Origin: Flavobacteriia bacterium
GTDB taxonomy: Bacteria > Bacteroidota > Bacteroidia > Flavobacteriales_D > Crocinitomicaceae
Length of the DNA stretch: 47,047 nt
Assembly (NCBI GenBank): GCA_016183815.1
Contig: JACPDW010000004.1
Span: forward strand, 1 to 47,047
Reading direction: 5' to 3'
The notes under the pieces were generated by a model. That model worked only from the letters and a program-made list of their open reading frames with translations. It was not told the origin of the DNA and did no database searches. A program made the translations under genes and the position numbers. Positions 1 to 7,248 of the stretch are shown piece after piece (position 1 is the stretch's first letter; each line of letters starts with the position of its first letter).

Positions 1-159
1 AGAGGATAATAAATGAATAGAATGCCCATAGAAAATGGCTCAGTTCAACTTGGTTTTATTCATTATTTTTTGTGCTTTCTACAATTTTTGTGCAATTTTG
101 AAAAATTCAAGATTTTTACTATATTTGTGCAAAAACAATGAATAAAACGCTAATGAGTT
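1..159 (+). repeat. Cassette junction, type B (right part), with promoter
   Basis: This is the right part of an inter-cassette repeat whose left part lies outside the window. About 150 bp match 5105-5253 closely. It contains TTTG at 97-100 and TATATTTG at 120-127 with a 19-bp spacer, an excellent fit to the Bacteroidota promoter consensus, pointing into the first cassette. It ends in GTT at 157-159, the start of cassette 1. Its presence shows that the array continues to the left. Confidence 0.8.
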
Positions 160-1103
160 AGCGGTAATTTTAAAAGACAGACAGGAATTATGAAAAATAT
201 GACTTCAAAGATTATCGGACTCTTCGTATTGACATTACTTGGTTGCTCAGCGACTTATAAAAACAATGAAAAAATCACAGGCTATAATTTGAGTAAGCCT
301 GATTTTACCTTCGTTCTTCCTGACACCTTAAGAGAAATTTCAGGCCTGACTGACATCGACAGCACAACCTTTGCTTGCATCCAAGACGAGAACGGAATAC
401 TTTTTATTTATGACATTGAAAAAAATAATATACAAAAACAATATAGGTTCAATATTGACGGAGATTACGAAGGGATAACCCGAGTTGACAGTTCAATGTA
501 TATCTTAAGGAGCGATGGAACCTTATTCGAAATTTCAAATTATCAATCCTCGAATTTCAAGCTAAATTCATTTATGACAGGTATTCCAGCTAACAATAAC
601 GAAGGACTTTGTTACGACCCTGACAACAACAGACTGTTAATTGCGAGCAAAGGAAAAATTGCGAAAGGTCCTGAATACAAAGACAAAAGAGTAATATATG
701 GGTTCGATTTGAAAGAGAAAAAATTGACGGAAAAACCTGTATTTGATTTCGACCTTCAAAACATTAAACAGTTTGCTGCAACAAATAAAATTGACGTTCC
801 CACCAAGACAAAAAAGAATGGTCAAATTACAGAACCATTTATTAAGTTCATGACTTCTGCTATTGCAATTCATCCAATAACAAAAAAGCTATACTTACTT
901 TCAGCGTCTGACCATTTGCTCTTTATATTCAATATCAAAGGTGAAATTGAACATATGGAACCATTGAATACAGACATTTTCAACAAAGCAGAAGGCATAA
1001 CATTTTTAGACAATGGCGACATGATTATTACTAATGAAGGACAAAACAAAAAACCGACTTTATTGAGATTTAATTATAAAAACAAATAAAAACTACCGCT
1101 AAC
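158..1103 (+). mobile_element. Integron-like gene cassette 1
   Basis: The cassette body starts at the GTT of 157-159 and runs to AAC at 1101-1103. Bases 157-166 (GTTAGCGGTA) are the exact reverse complement of 1094-1103 (TACCGCTAAC). This matches an attC site, where the R' and R'' arms of one cassette pair with each other. It carries a single + strand gene. No integrase is visible, so 'integron-like' rests on geometry only. Confidence 0.65.
190..1089 (+). CDS. SdiA-regulated-like lipoprotein (beta-propeller)
   Basis: The 299-residue protein has a lipoprotein signal peptide with lipobox LLGC (Cys19), so it is probably anchored to a membrane on the periplasmic side. The rest reads as propeller blades of the SdiA-regulated family: 'LREISGLTDID', 'DGDYEGITRVD', 'NEGLCYDPDNNRLLIASK', 'AIAIHPITKKLYLLSA' and 'AEGITFLDNGDMIITNEG'. 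The family is widespread, but its biochemical role is not well established. It is the only gene of cassette 1 and ends five bases before the inverted end repeat. Transcription probably starts from the promoter at 97-127 in the preceding junction. An alternative start is Met4 at 199. The family call is fairly secure; the function is unknown. Confidence 0.75.
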   Translation: MKNMTSKIIGLFVLTLLGCSATYKNNEKITGYNLSKPDFTFVLPDTLREISGLTDIDSTTFACIQDENGILFIYDIEKNNIQKQYRFNIDGDYEGITRVDSSMYILRSDGTLFEISNYQSSNFKLNSFMTGIPANNNEGLCYDPDNNRLLIASKGKIAKGPEYKDKRVIYGFDLKEKKLTEKPVFDFDLQNIKQFAATNKIDVPTKTKKNGQITEPFIKFMTSAIAIHPITKKLYLLSASDHLLFIFNIKGEIEHMEPLNTDIFNKAEGITFLDNGDMIITNEGQNKKPTLLRFNYKNK

Positions 1104-1133
1104 ATTTATCCGAGTAGTCGACAAAAGCTTTAA

Positions 1134-1172
1134 AAAAAAGCGATGAAGTTGATGATTCTTCATCGCTTTTTT
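1134..1172 (+). terminator. Rho-independent-type terminator after cassette 1
   Basis: A 15-bp perfect stem (1134-1148 with 1158-1172), written AAAAAAGCGATGAAG and its complement, closes a 9-base loop. It is followed by T-rich sequence. The A/T-flanked stem could work in both directions. Degenerate versions of the same hairpin sit at the equivalent place in the other type A junctions. Confidence 0.7.
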
Positions 1173-1185
1173 CTTGCATTACTGT

Positions 1186-1357
1186 TTGGGTCTTACTGCT
1201 TTTGTCGATTTACTCGGTGTTCAAGGAAATTGGCTGAAGTTAGCACCTTTTTTATCTTAGGGAATTTGTAGTTGGGTCTTACTGCTTTTGTCGATTTACT
1301 CGGTGTTCAAGGAAATTGGCTGAAGTTAGCACCTTTTTTATCTTAGGGAATTTGTAG
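1186..1357. repeat. 86-bp tandem duplication inside the cassette junction
   Basis: Bases 1186-1271 and 1272-1357 are a direct tandem duplication with period 86. Each copy contains GCTTTTGTCGATTTACTCGG and the junction core AAGTTAGCACC. The other junctions have one copy. Confidence 0.9.
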
Positions 1358-1595
1358 CTCATTTTCTAAAACCTATTACATTTTCAATATTATTGACCAA
1401 AATATGCACAAAAACTACCTAAAAGATTTTGATTATTGTTTTTTAGTTCTAACAATCCATTTTAATACATTTAGAACAATTTTTTTTGACAAAATAATAT
1501 TCATAAATCCACAAAATTATTTTAAAAAAGTGGCTTAAAATGTAAATATTTGCTTATTTTTGAGTTGAATTTAAATAAAAAAAGAGGTTTTTAGA

Positions 1596-1623
1596 CAGTT
1601 TACCCCGACAAATCGGGGAACTG
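1596..1623 (+). repeat. Hairpin CAGTT..CCCCGA/TCGGGG..AACTG just before cassette start
   Basis: The arms CAGTT-TA-CCCCGA and TCGGGG-AACTG close a CAAA loop two bases before the GTT of cassette 2. The same hairpin occurs at 3623-3650 and 6378-6405. It lies between the junction's -7 box and the cassette gene, so it would be in the 5' leader of the transcript or, on single-stranded DNA, close to the recombination point. Confidence 0.75.
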
Positions 1624-1763
1624 CCGTTGAGCAATATTGTAATACAAATCGTCCTTATAAAGACTTACTTAAAATCGACAAAATAGGTGAATAAAAAAAT
1701 AAAATATTGCTTATAAATACAATAATATATCAAATAGATAGATTTAAATCAATCTATTATTAC

Positions 1764-1771
1764 TATATTTG
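1764..1771 (+). promoter_or_regulatory. Bacteroidota -7 box upstream of the cassette 2 gene
   Basis: TATATTTG fits TAnnTTTG exactly and lies 17 bp before the ATG at 1789. No clear TTTG was found at the expected upstream distance. The sequence around it (TACTATATTTGT.AAAACAA) resembles the type B junction promoter. Confidence 0.5.
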
Positions 1772-1788
1772 TAAAAACAAATGATTTT

Positions 1789-3237
1789 ATGAGCAATACA
1801 AGTCTTTTTCCAATAGAAAAAATAGTAGAACGCTTACACTATGAAAATCCTTGGTGGGTTAACAAAAAAATACCTGAAGTGTACAGTACAATGGCTAAAC
1901 GACTATATTTCAGCTTGTTTTATCCGTTTGTAATTGAAAAAAACGTAAAAAGAGCTTTGGTTCTTATGGGACCAAGACGTGTTGGGAAAACTGTAATGTT
2001 ATTTCATAGCATACAACAACTATTGACTGAAAATGTAAATCCGCAAAAAATATTTTTCATAGGCATAGACAACCCTATTTATGTGCACTTAAGTTTAGAA
2101 GACATCTTAAATCTGTGTAAACAATCTCTCAATCAAGTCAATTTAAAGGGTTGCTATGTTTTTTTTGACGAAATACAATACCTGAAAGATTGGGAGCGCC
2201 ATCTTAAAGTGATTGTTGACTCCTATCCCGAAACTAAATTTATTGTATCAGGTTCAGCAGCTGCAGCATTAAAATGGCACAGCACTGAAAGCGGAGCAGG
2301 TAGATTTACAGATTTTATGTTGCCACCACTTACATTTCAGGAGTACATTCATCTAAAGGAAATGAATCACTTAATGTACAATGGAAAAATAAGCTACGGA
2401 GAAAATCAGATACCTTATTGTCTTTCACACGATATAAAAGCTCTAAATAAAGAGTTTGTACATTACTTAAACTTTGGTGGCTACCCGGAAGTTGTTTTAA
2501 GTGAAAAAATACAAAGTGAAATGGGACGATACGTAAAAAACGATATTGTGGACAAAGTATTACTTAGAGATTTGCCAAGTTTATACGGCATAAAAGACGT
2601 ACAAGAGTTAAACCGATTTTTTACTTACATAGCTTACAACACTGGTAATGAATTTTCTTACGAAAGAATGTGTAAAGAAAGTGGAATACAAAAAGACACT
2701 TTGAAAAAATACCTAGAATATTTAGAAGCTGCATTCTTAATCAAAGTATTAAACAAAGTTGATGTTACAGCAAAACGACTAAAACGAGTAACCAGCTTCA
2801 AAGTGTATTTGACAAATCCATCATTGCGAACTGCCTTATTTTCTCCGATTTGTGAAACAGACAATGAAATGGGGAATATAGTAGAAACTGCTGTATTATC
2901 ACAATGGATGCACAGAGAAAAATTAGACTTAACCTACGCCCGATGGAAAGAGGGAAGAAATGAAGGGGAAGTTGACTTAGTTTTGGTTGATGATAAAAAA
3001 TACAAACCTCAATGGGGTGTTGAGATAAAATGGAGTAATCGATATTTTGAAAAACCAAAAGAATTAAAAAGTTTAATACATTTTTGTAAGAGCAACAATT
3101 TTAAAAATGCTTTGGTAACATCAATAGACCAATTAGGTATAAAGCAAATAGAAGGTTTATTCTTTTCATTTTTGCCAGCTTCAATATATAGTTACAATAT
3201 TGGAGACATAACACTGAAAATGAAGAATCAAAATTAG
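1789..3237 (+). CDS. AAA+ ATPase with C-terminal DUF4143 domain
   Basis: The 482-residue protein has a Walker A motif GPRRVGKT at about 61-68 and a Walker B motif VFFDE at about 124-128. A sensor-like stretch FIVSGSAAAAL follows near 151. The C-terminal third has the DUF4143 layout, with 'GEVDLVLVDD...GVEIKWS' near 394-418. That resembles the D...E-x-K core of PD-(D/E)xK nucleases, but activity is inferred. The family is common in accessory genomes and has no firmly established role. It is the only gene of cassette 2 and has its own -7 box. The length is normal for the family and the ORF is intact. Confidence 0.85.
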   Translation: MSNTSLFPIEKIVERLHYENPWWVNKKIPEVYSTMAKRLYFSLFYPFVIEKNVKRALVLMGPRRVGKTVMLFHSIQQLLTENVNPQKIFFIGIDNPIYVHLSLEDILNLCKQSLNQVNLKGCYVFFDEIQYLKDWERHLKVIVDSYPETKFIVSGSAAAALKWHSTESGAGRFTDFMLPPLTFQEYIHLKEMNHLMYNGKISYGENQIPYCLSHDIKALNKEFVHYLNFGGYPEVVLSEKIQSEMGRYVKNDIVDKVLLRDLPSLYGIKDVQELNRFFTYIAYNTGNEFSYERMCKESGIQKDTLKKYLEYLEAAFLIKVLNKVDVTAKRLKRVTSFKVYLTNPSLRTALFSPICETDNEMGNIVETAVLSQWMHREKLDLTYARWKEGRNEGEVDLVLVDDKKYKPQWGVEIKWSNRYFEKPKELKSLIHFCKSNNFKNALVTSIDQLGIKQIEGLFFSFLPASIYSYNIGDITLKMKNQN

Positions 3238-3248
3238 AGTTTATAAAC

Positions 3249-3655
3249 AACATTTATCCGAGTAATTCACTTAAACTATAAAAAAAAACGTTGAATTTAA
3301 AGATTCTTCATCGGCTTTATCGATTTATAAATCGTTCAAGGAAATTGGCTGAAGTTAGCACCTTTTTTATCTTAAGGAATTTGTAGCACATTTTCTAAAA
3401 CCTATTACATTTTCAACATTCTTGACCAAAATATGCTCAAAAACTACCTAAAAGATTTTGGTTATTATTTTTTAGTTCTTACAATCCATTTTAATACATT
3501 TAGAGCATTTTTTTTGACAAAATAATATTCATGAATACACAAAATTATTTTAAAAAAGTGGCTTAAAATGGAAATATTTGCTTATTTTTGAGTTAAATTT
3601 ATATAAAAAAGGAGGTTTTAGACAGTTTACCCCGACAAATCGGGGAACTGACGTT
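3249..3655 (+). repeat. Cassette junction, type A
   Basis: This gene-free stretch starts with AACATTTATCCGAGTA, carries a degenerate version of the terminator hairpin (about 3285-3315), then the conserved block from GTTCAAGG to the -7 box TATTTTTG at 3583-3590. The hairpin at 3623-3650 and GTT at 3653-3655 close it. It has one copy of the 86-bp unit that is duplicated in the first junction. Confidence 0.8.
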
Positions 3656-4990
3656 ATGCCCAACTACATACACAACTGAAATATTAACTCGTTAAAGCAT
3701 GAAGCTAACATTAATAGTAGTTTTATTGTTCCTTATTAAAGGCTTGTATTCACAAGAACTATTAAAAATTGATGATTTAGAAATAGAAACTGGAAATTTT
3801 AAAAACTTTAGCTCGCTTAAAGAGGAACTAAAAGGAGTAAAGATTGTTTCATTAGGTGAAGGAAATCATTATATGGGGACAACTTTTAAAACAAAGGTTG
3901 CCATGATAAAATACTTGCACGATAGCCTTAATTTTGACGTTATTGCTTTTGAATCTGGTCTGTATGATTGTAAAGTCACTAATGATTCATTACAAATAGT
4001 AACCTCTACACAAGAACTTTTTTTTGATGGGCTTTTTGGGGTTTGGAAATGTGATGAAGTAAAGGTATTATATGACTATCTAGCTCAAAACAACAATCAA
4101 GAAAACAATCCAATAGATCTTATCGGTATTGACAATCAACTTTTAGGAAATTCAAAGAAATTCTTAAAAGCTGACTTTGACCAATTATTTGATTCTTTGC
4201 AATATTATACCTCTAAAATAATTGAAAGTGACCGTTTTTATAGCATTTTGGACGAAGTGATTCGAACTTCTAATTTCAAGCAAAATTTTAGTATTGATGA
4301 CACAATTTATTTTAGTGGAAAACTCAGAAAAATAAATCATATTATTGACGAGTATCATCTCGAAAATCGACCATATTACCAGTTTTGGAAACAACTTTGT
4401 AAGAATATCAACAGCGATTATACACGTATGTATTTTCAACCATTCGGAGCAATTCGCGACTCAATGATGTATGAAAATTTGAAATGGTATATGGAGCTTT
4501 ATCCTGAAAAAAAAATCATATTATGGGCAGCATCAGGGCATCTTATGTTTGAGCCTCGAAATAATAATTCTAATAATAAACCTATGGGTACATACCTGAA
4601 AAACAATTTCAAAGAACAATACTATGCAATTGTTTTTACTGCATATAAAGGAAAATATGGCAACAAAGACAAAGGTTTACTATCTTTTAAAATAAAAAAA
4701 TCTACAGAAAAGAGCATTGAACATTATATCCATAAAAATTATTTCGGAAATTTTGCTCTATTCTCATTAAGGAACAATAAGAACAAAGAATTTATCGAGC
4801 AACAAAATATAACTCATGTAAAGATTGGTAGAAATGAAAACTTAATGATTCCATTTGAGTTTGCAGATGCACTTTTTTATATCAAAGAAATGCATGCACC
4901 AACATATTTTTTTAAAGAAATGAAAAAAAATTAAATACTACAAAAAAAAGACTATCCAATTTAACAAATAAAAAAAATGATGGGCATAAC
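3654..4990 (+). mobile_element. Integron-like gene cassette 3
   Basis: Bases 3653-3662 (GTTATGCCCA) are the exact reverse complement of 4981-4990 (TGGGCATAAC). The unit holds one + strand gene. Boundaries were set by where similarity among junctions starts and stops. Confidence 0.7.
3699..4934 (+). CDS. Erythromycin esterase-like protein (exported)
   Basis: The 411-residue protein has an N-terminal signal peptide (MKLTLIVVLLFLIKGLYS, about 1-18) and no lipobox, so it is probably periplasmic. The core resembles the erythromycin esterase (Ere) superfamily. 'LGEGNHYMG' at about 52-60 corresponds to the family's LGE..H motif, 'VIAFESG' (about 81-87) to the conserved acidic strand, and 'LWAASGHLMF' late in the protein to the second His region. 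Most chromosomal members have not been shown to hydrolyse macrolides, so resistance should not be assumed. It is the sole gene of cassette 3; ATG 3699 is 46 bases after the cassette start. Confidence 0.75.
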   Translation: MKLTLIVVLLFLIKGLYSQELLKIDDLEIETGNFKNFSSLKEELKGVKIVSLGEGNHYMGTTFKTKVAMIKYLHDSLNFDVIAFESGLYDCKVTNDSLQIVTSTQELFFDGLFGVWKCDEVKVLYDYLAQNNNQENNPIDLIGIDNQLLGNSKKFLKADFDQLFDSLQYYTSKIIESDRFYSILDEVIRTSNFKQNFSIDDTIYFSGKLRKINHIIDEYHLENRPYYQFWKQLCKNINSDYTRMYFQPFGAIRDSMMYENLKWYMELYPEKKIILWAASGHLMFEPRNNNSNNKPMGTYLKNNFKEQYYAIVFTAYKGKYGNKDKGLLSFKIKKSTEKSIEHYIHKNYFGNFALFSLRNNKNKEFIEQQNITHVKIGRNENLMIPFEFADALFYIKEMHAPTYFFKEMKKN

Positions 4991-5253
4991 ATTTATCCGA
5001 GTAGTCGATAAAAGCTTTAACAAAAACGATGAAGTTTAAAATTCTCCCAACACCATTGAATTCGCTCAGTTAAATTTACGAATCCATAAAACGAAAGGGT
5101 TAATAAAACGATAGAATGCCCATAGAAAATGGCTCAGTTCAACTTGGTTTTATTCATTATTTTTTGTACTTTCTGCTATTTTTGTGCAATTTTGAAAAAT
5201 TCAAGATTTTTACTATATTTGTGCAAAAACAATGAATAAAACGCTAATGAGTT
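4988..5253 (+). repeat. Cassette junction, type B, with strong promoter
   Basis: This gene-free stretch shares the first 60-70 bases (AACATTTATCCGAGTAGTCGA...) with the type A junctions. It then switches to a different sequence that matches window positions 1-159. It ends in GTT at 5251-5253. It lacks the CCCCGA hairpin. One conserved head followed by two alternative tails suggests mosaic junctions. Confidence 0.75.
5191..5221 (+). promoter_or_regulatory. Junction promoter in type B repeat
   Basis: TTTG at 5191-5194 and TATATTTG at 5214-5221, spaced by 19 bp, match the Bacteroidota primary sigma consensus. The promoter points into the HigBA-like cassette and is duplicated at 97-127. Confidence 0.7.
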
Positions 5254-5299
5254 AGCAATCAGTGTAAAAGAATCATCTTCAAAAATAAATGAAATAAAA

Positions 5300-5331
5300 T
5301 TTGCAAATTGATAACTTTTAAGTTAACTTTG
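5300..5331 (+). promoter_or_regulatory. Own promoter of the toxin-antitoxin operon
   Basis: TTTG at 5300-5303 and TAACTTTG at 5324-5331 have a 20-bp spacer. The -7 box ends four bases before the ATG at 5336, so the transcript would be leaderless or nearly so. Confidence 0.6.
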
Positions 5332-5335
5332 TAAA

Positions 5336-5683
5336 ATGAATACTCAAAGACAGATTATTTTTCACGAACATTATTTTCAGGACTTTTATCTGGAACAGAC
5401 CGAAAAAATCCAAGAAAAAATTGAATACGTTTTTAAAATATTGAGAACTGTTCAAAACGTTCCTAAAAAATTTCTTGACCACTTGACTGGAACTGAAGGA
5501 CTTTATGAAATCCGAATTGAATTTGAAAGTAACATTTATAGAATATTTTGCTGTTTTGATAAAGGGAATTTAGTGGTCTTGTTTAATGGTTTTCAAAAGA
5601 AATCTCAAAAAACGCCAAAAAAACAAATTGACTTGGCTTTGAAATTAAAAGAAGAATATTTTAACTCAAAAAAGAAAAAATAA
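5336..5683 (+). CDS. HigB/Gp49-type toxin (RelE superfamily)
   Basis: The 115-residue protein resembles phage-derived Gp49-like/HigB toxins of the RelE superfamily, which cut mRNA at the ribosome. The family pattern is visible: helices around 'FYLEQTEKIQEKIEYVFKIL', then beta strands 'GLYEIRIEFESNIYRIFCCFDKGNLVVLFNGF' and a basic C-terminal helix beginning 'KKSQKTPKKQIDLAL'. The Arg in 'YRIFCCF' and the lysines that follow are typical of the active face, but specific catalytic residues are not certain. It overlaps the antitoxin ATG by one base (stop TAA 5681-5683). Toxin-first order is typical for HigBA. Confidence 0.85.
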   Translation: MNTQRQIIFHEHYFQDFYLEQTEKIQEKIEYVFKILRTVQNVPKKFLDHLTGTEGLYEIRIEFESNIYRIFCCFDKGNLVVLFNGFQKKSQKTPKKQIDLALKLKEEYFNSKKKK

Positions 5684-5988
5684 TGGAAAAAGAAAAAATT
5701 AGAAAAGCTAAAAACTTTGACGAGTTATTAGACATAAAATATGGAAAAATTGGAACTGAAAAACGTGATGTATTTGAAGAAAAAGCACAATATTTTGTGA
5801 TTAGTGAAATATTAAAGGAAGCACGAAAAGAAGCAAATATGACTCAAGAGCAATTAGCTGACAAAGTTGGGACTAAGAAAAGTTATATTTCTCGACTTGA
5901 GAACGGAAAATGCGACATTCAATTATCGACACTTTATAAGATTTTCGAATTCGGACTTGGAAAACGTGTAAATTTAATGTTCGGATAA
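5683..5988 (+). CDS. HigA-type antitoxin, XRE-family HTH
   Basis: The 101-residue protein has an acidic/basic N-terminal arm that would bind the toxin. A Cro/C1-type helix-turn-helix fills about 45-95 ('ARKEANMTQEQLADKVGTKK', then 'SYISRLENGKCDIQLSTLYK'). It should neutralise the upstream RelE-type toxin and repress the operon by binding near 5300-5335. The start codon overlaps the toxin stop, indicating translational coupling. The stop lies eight bases before the cassette's end repeat, so the operon fills the cassette compactly. Confidence 0.88.
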   Translation: MEKEKIRKAKNFDELLDIKYGKIGTEKRDVFEEKAQYFVISEILKEARKEANMTQEQLADKVGTKKSYISRLENGKCDIQLSTLYKIFEFGLGKRVNLMFG

Positions 5989-6001
5989 ACACCGAATTGC
6001 C

Positions 6002-6410
6002 AACATTTATCCGTGTAGTCGACAAAAGCTTTAAAAAAAAGCTATGAAGTTGATGATTCTTCATCGGCTTTATCGATTTATAAATCGTTCAAGGAAATTG
6101 GCTGAAGTTAGCACCTTTTTTATCTTAAGGAATTTGTAGCACATTTTCTAAAACCTATTACATTTTCAATATTCTTGACCAAAATCAGCTCAAAAACTAC
6201 CTAAAAGAACTTGACTTTTATTTTTTTGTTCTGAGAAGGTATTTTAAGCAAATAAGAGCAACTTTTTTTGTAATTGATACTTTTATAAAAAGTAAAAAAT
6301 TATTAATGAAAGTGGCTTAAAATGGAAATATTTGCTTATTTTTGAGTTGAATTTAAATAAAAAAGGAAGTTTTTAGACAGTTTACCCCGACAAGTCGGGG
6401 AACTGACGTT
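6002..6410 (+). repeat. Cassette junction, type A
   Basis: This gene-free stretch begins AACATTTATCCGTGTAGTCGAC and includes a slightly degraded terminator hairpin (about 6030-6075). The conserved GTTCAAGG block follows. A diverged middle (about 6185-6300) replaces the sequence seen in the other type A copies. The -7 box TATTTTTG is at 6337-6344, the hairpin at 6378-6405 and GTT at 6408-6410. The hairpin loop reads CAAG instead of CAAA, which extends the stem by one pair. Confidence 0.8.
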
Positions 6411-7248
6411 AACTGCAACTGAAGAATGACACCGATTACAAGAGAAGAAATAGAAAAATTAGACTTACCAAGGGTACTTTATAAATATCGAACTTGGGAT
6501 ACTGTTGAAGACCAAAGTGTTCTCAAAAACTCGGAACTTTATTTTGCCCCTCATAAAAGTTTCGGATATAATAGTCATGAATTTGAGTTTGAGTACGATC
6601 CGAATTTAATTTCAGACGAAGAATTGTATAAATTTTACTACAACAATCCAGAATACCCAATTGAATCTTTAACACAAAGACATTTATATGCTCTTGAAAT
6701 GAGTCAGAATTCACCATTCAAAGATGAGGAACATAGAAAAGTAACGATTGATGAACATATGACTTTTCTTAATAATATCCATGGTATTTTATCCATGACC
6801 TATACATTTGAAAATAATCGATTATGGAAATATTTTTCAAATAATTTTTCAGGATATTGTGTAGGAGTCGATAAGGAATTTATGTTCAATAAGGAAACTA
6901 TTGATTGTATTTCAGGATTTGTAGACTATTATCCAATATCGCATAAACCATACCTATTACCTCCTTTTTCTAAGGAAAATATGACCAATAATATCTTTAC
7001 AAGAATTTTCAATTTGCCAGATATTTTTAGTGACGAAAAAGAATTTAGATTGAGTAAAATGGTTCATGATGGACCAAGAACTTACCCTATTGACCCTTCA
7101 CTTTTTATGGAAATTATACTTGGATACAATATGAATCCAAATCACAAAGATGAAATAATACAAATTCGAAACGATAAATACCCAAAAGCTAAATTGTGGG
7201 AACAAATTAATATCGAAGGTAAAATATCATATAATAAATGCAGTTAAC
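6409..7248 (+). mobile_element. Integron-like gene cassette 5
   Basis: Bases 6408-6417 (GTTAACTGCA) are the exact reverse complement of 7239-7248 (TGCAGTTAAC). The stop codon of the cassette gene (7245-7247) lies inside the right end repeat. It is the last cassette of the array. Confidence 0.7.
6426..7247 (+). CDS. DUF2971 family protein
   Basis: The 273-residue cytoplasmic protein has the DUF2971 pattern: 'LPRVLYKYRTWD' near the N-terminus, 'VLKNSELYFAPHKSFGYNSHEFEFEYD', and the central 'GILSMTYTFENNRLWKYFSNNFSGYCVGVD' that corresponds to the family's 'W.HYa..h.G.cl.fd' segment. The family is common in accessory and defence-rich regions, but its activity is unknown. ATG 6426 is only 16 bases from the cassette start. 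The end of the coding region overlaps the cassette's inverted end, so gene and mobile unit evolved together. Confidence 0.75.
   Translation: MTPITREEIEKLDLPRVLYKYRTWDTVEDQSVLKNSELYFAPHKSFGYNSHEFEFEYDPNLISDEELYKFYYNNPEYPIESLTQRHLYALEMSQNSPFKDEEHRKVTIDEHMTFLNNIHGILSMTYTFENNRLWKYFSNNFSGYCVGVDKEFMFNKETIDCISGFVDYYPISHKPYLLPPFSKENMTNNIFTRIFNLPDIFSDEKEFRLSKMVHDGPRTYPIDPSLFMEIILGYNMNPNHKDEIIQIRNDKYPKAKLWEQINIEGKISYNKCS

Larger units (their letters stand above)
1101..1628 (+). repeat. Cassette junction, type A (longest copy)
   Basis: This gene-free stretch is the junction between cassettes 1 and 2. It opens with the head shared by all junctions (AACATTTATCCGAGTAGT), then a terminator (1134-1172), an 86-bp tandem duplication (1186-1357), and about 200 bp nearly identical to 3370-3655 and 6130-6410. 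A -7 box TATTTTTG lies at 1555-1562 with only a weak -33 element. A hairpin at 1596-1623 precedes the next GTT (1626-1628). Near the head, CCGAGTAGTCGACAAAAGC (1110-1128) can pair imperfectly with GCTTTTGTCGATTTACTCGG (1198-1217), giving an attC-like stem that ends in AAC and GTT. Confidence 0.75.
1627..3251 (+). mobile_element. Integron-like gene cassette 2 (end repeats do not match)
   Basis: This unit lies between GTT at 1626-1628 and AAC at 3249-3251. Both junction boundaries are conserved, but the ends are not complementary beyond four bases (GTTGAGC against AAACAAC). This is the one exception among five. The mismatch could come from homologous recombination between junctions that swapped one end, or from fusion of two cassettes. 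The 160 bp before the gene show no other ORF. Confidence 0.5.
5252..6004 (+). mobile_element. Integron-like gene cassette 4 (toxin-antitoxin)
   Basis: Bases 5251-5259 (GTTAGCAAT) pair with 5996-6004 (ATTGCCAAC) except for one A-C mismatch. It carries a two-gene toxin-antitoxin operon. Such stabilising cargo is well known in sedentary chromosomal integrons. Confidence 0.65.

Noticed and set aside
637-873. Small ORFs opposite or across larger genes
   Set aside because: They have no recognisable domain, no promoter and lie wholly within confidently called genes.
3699-4934. Macrolide-resistance gene
   Set aside because: The family match is only at superfamily level. Chromosomal Ere-like proteins are usually of unknown substrate.
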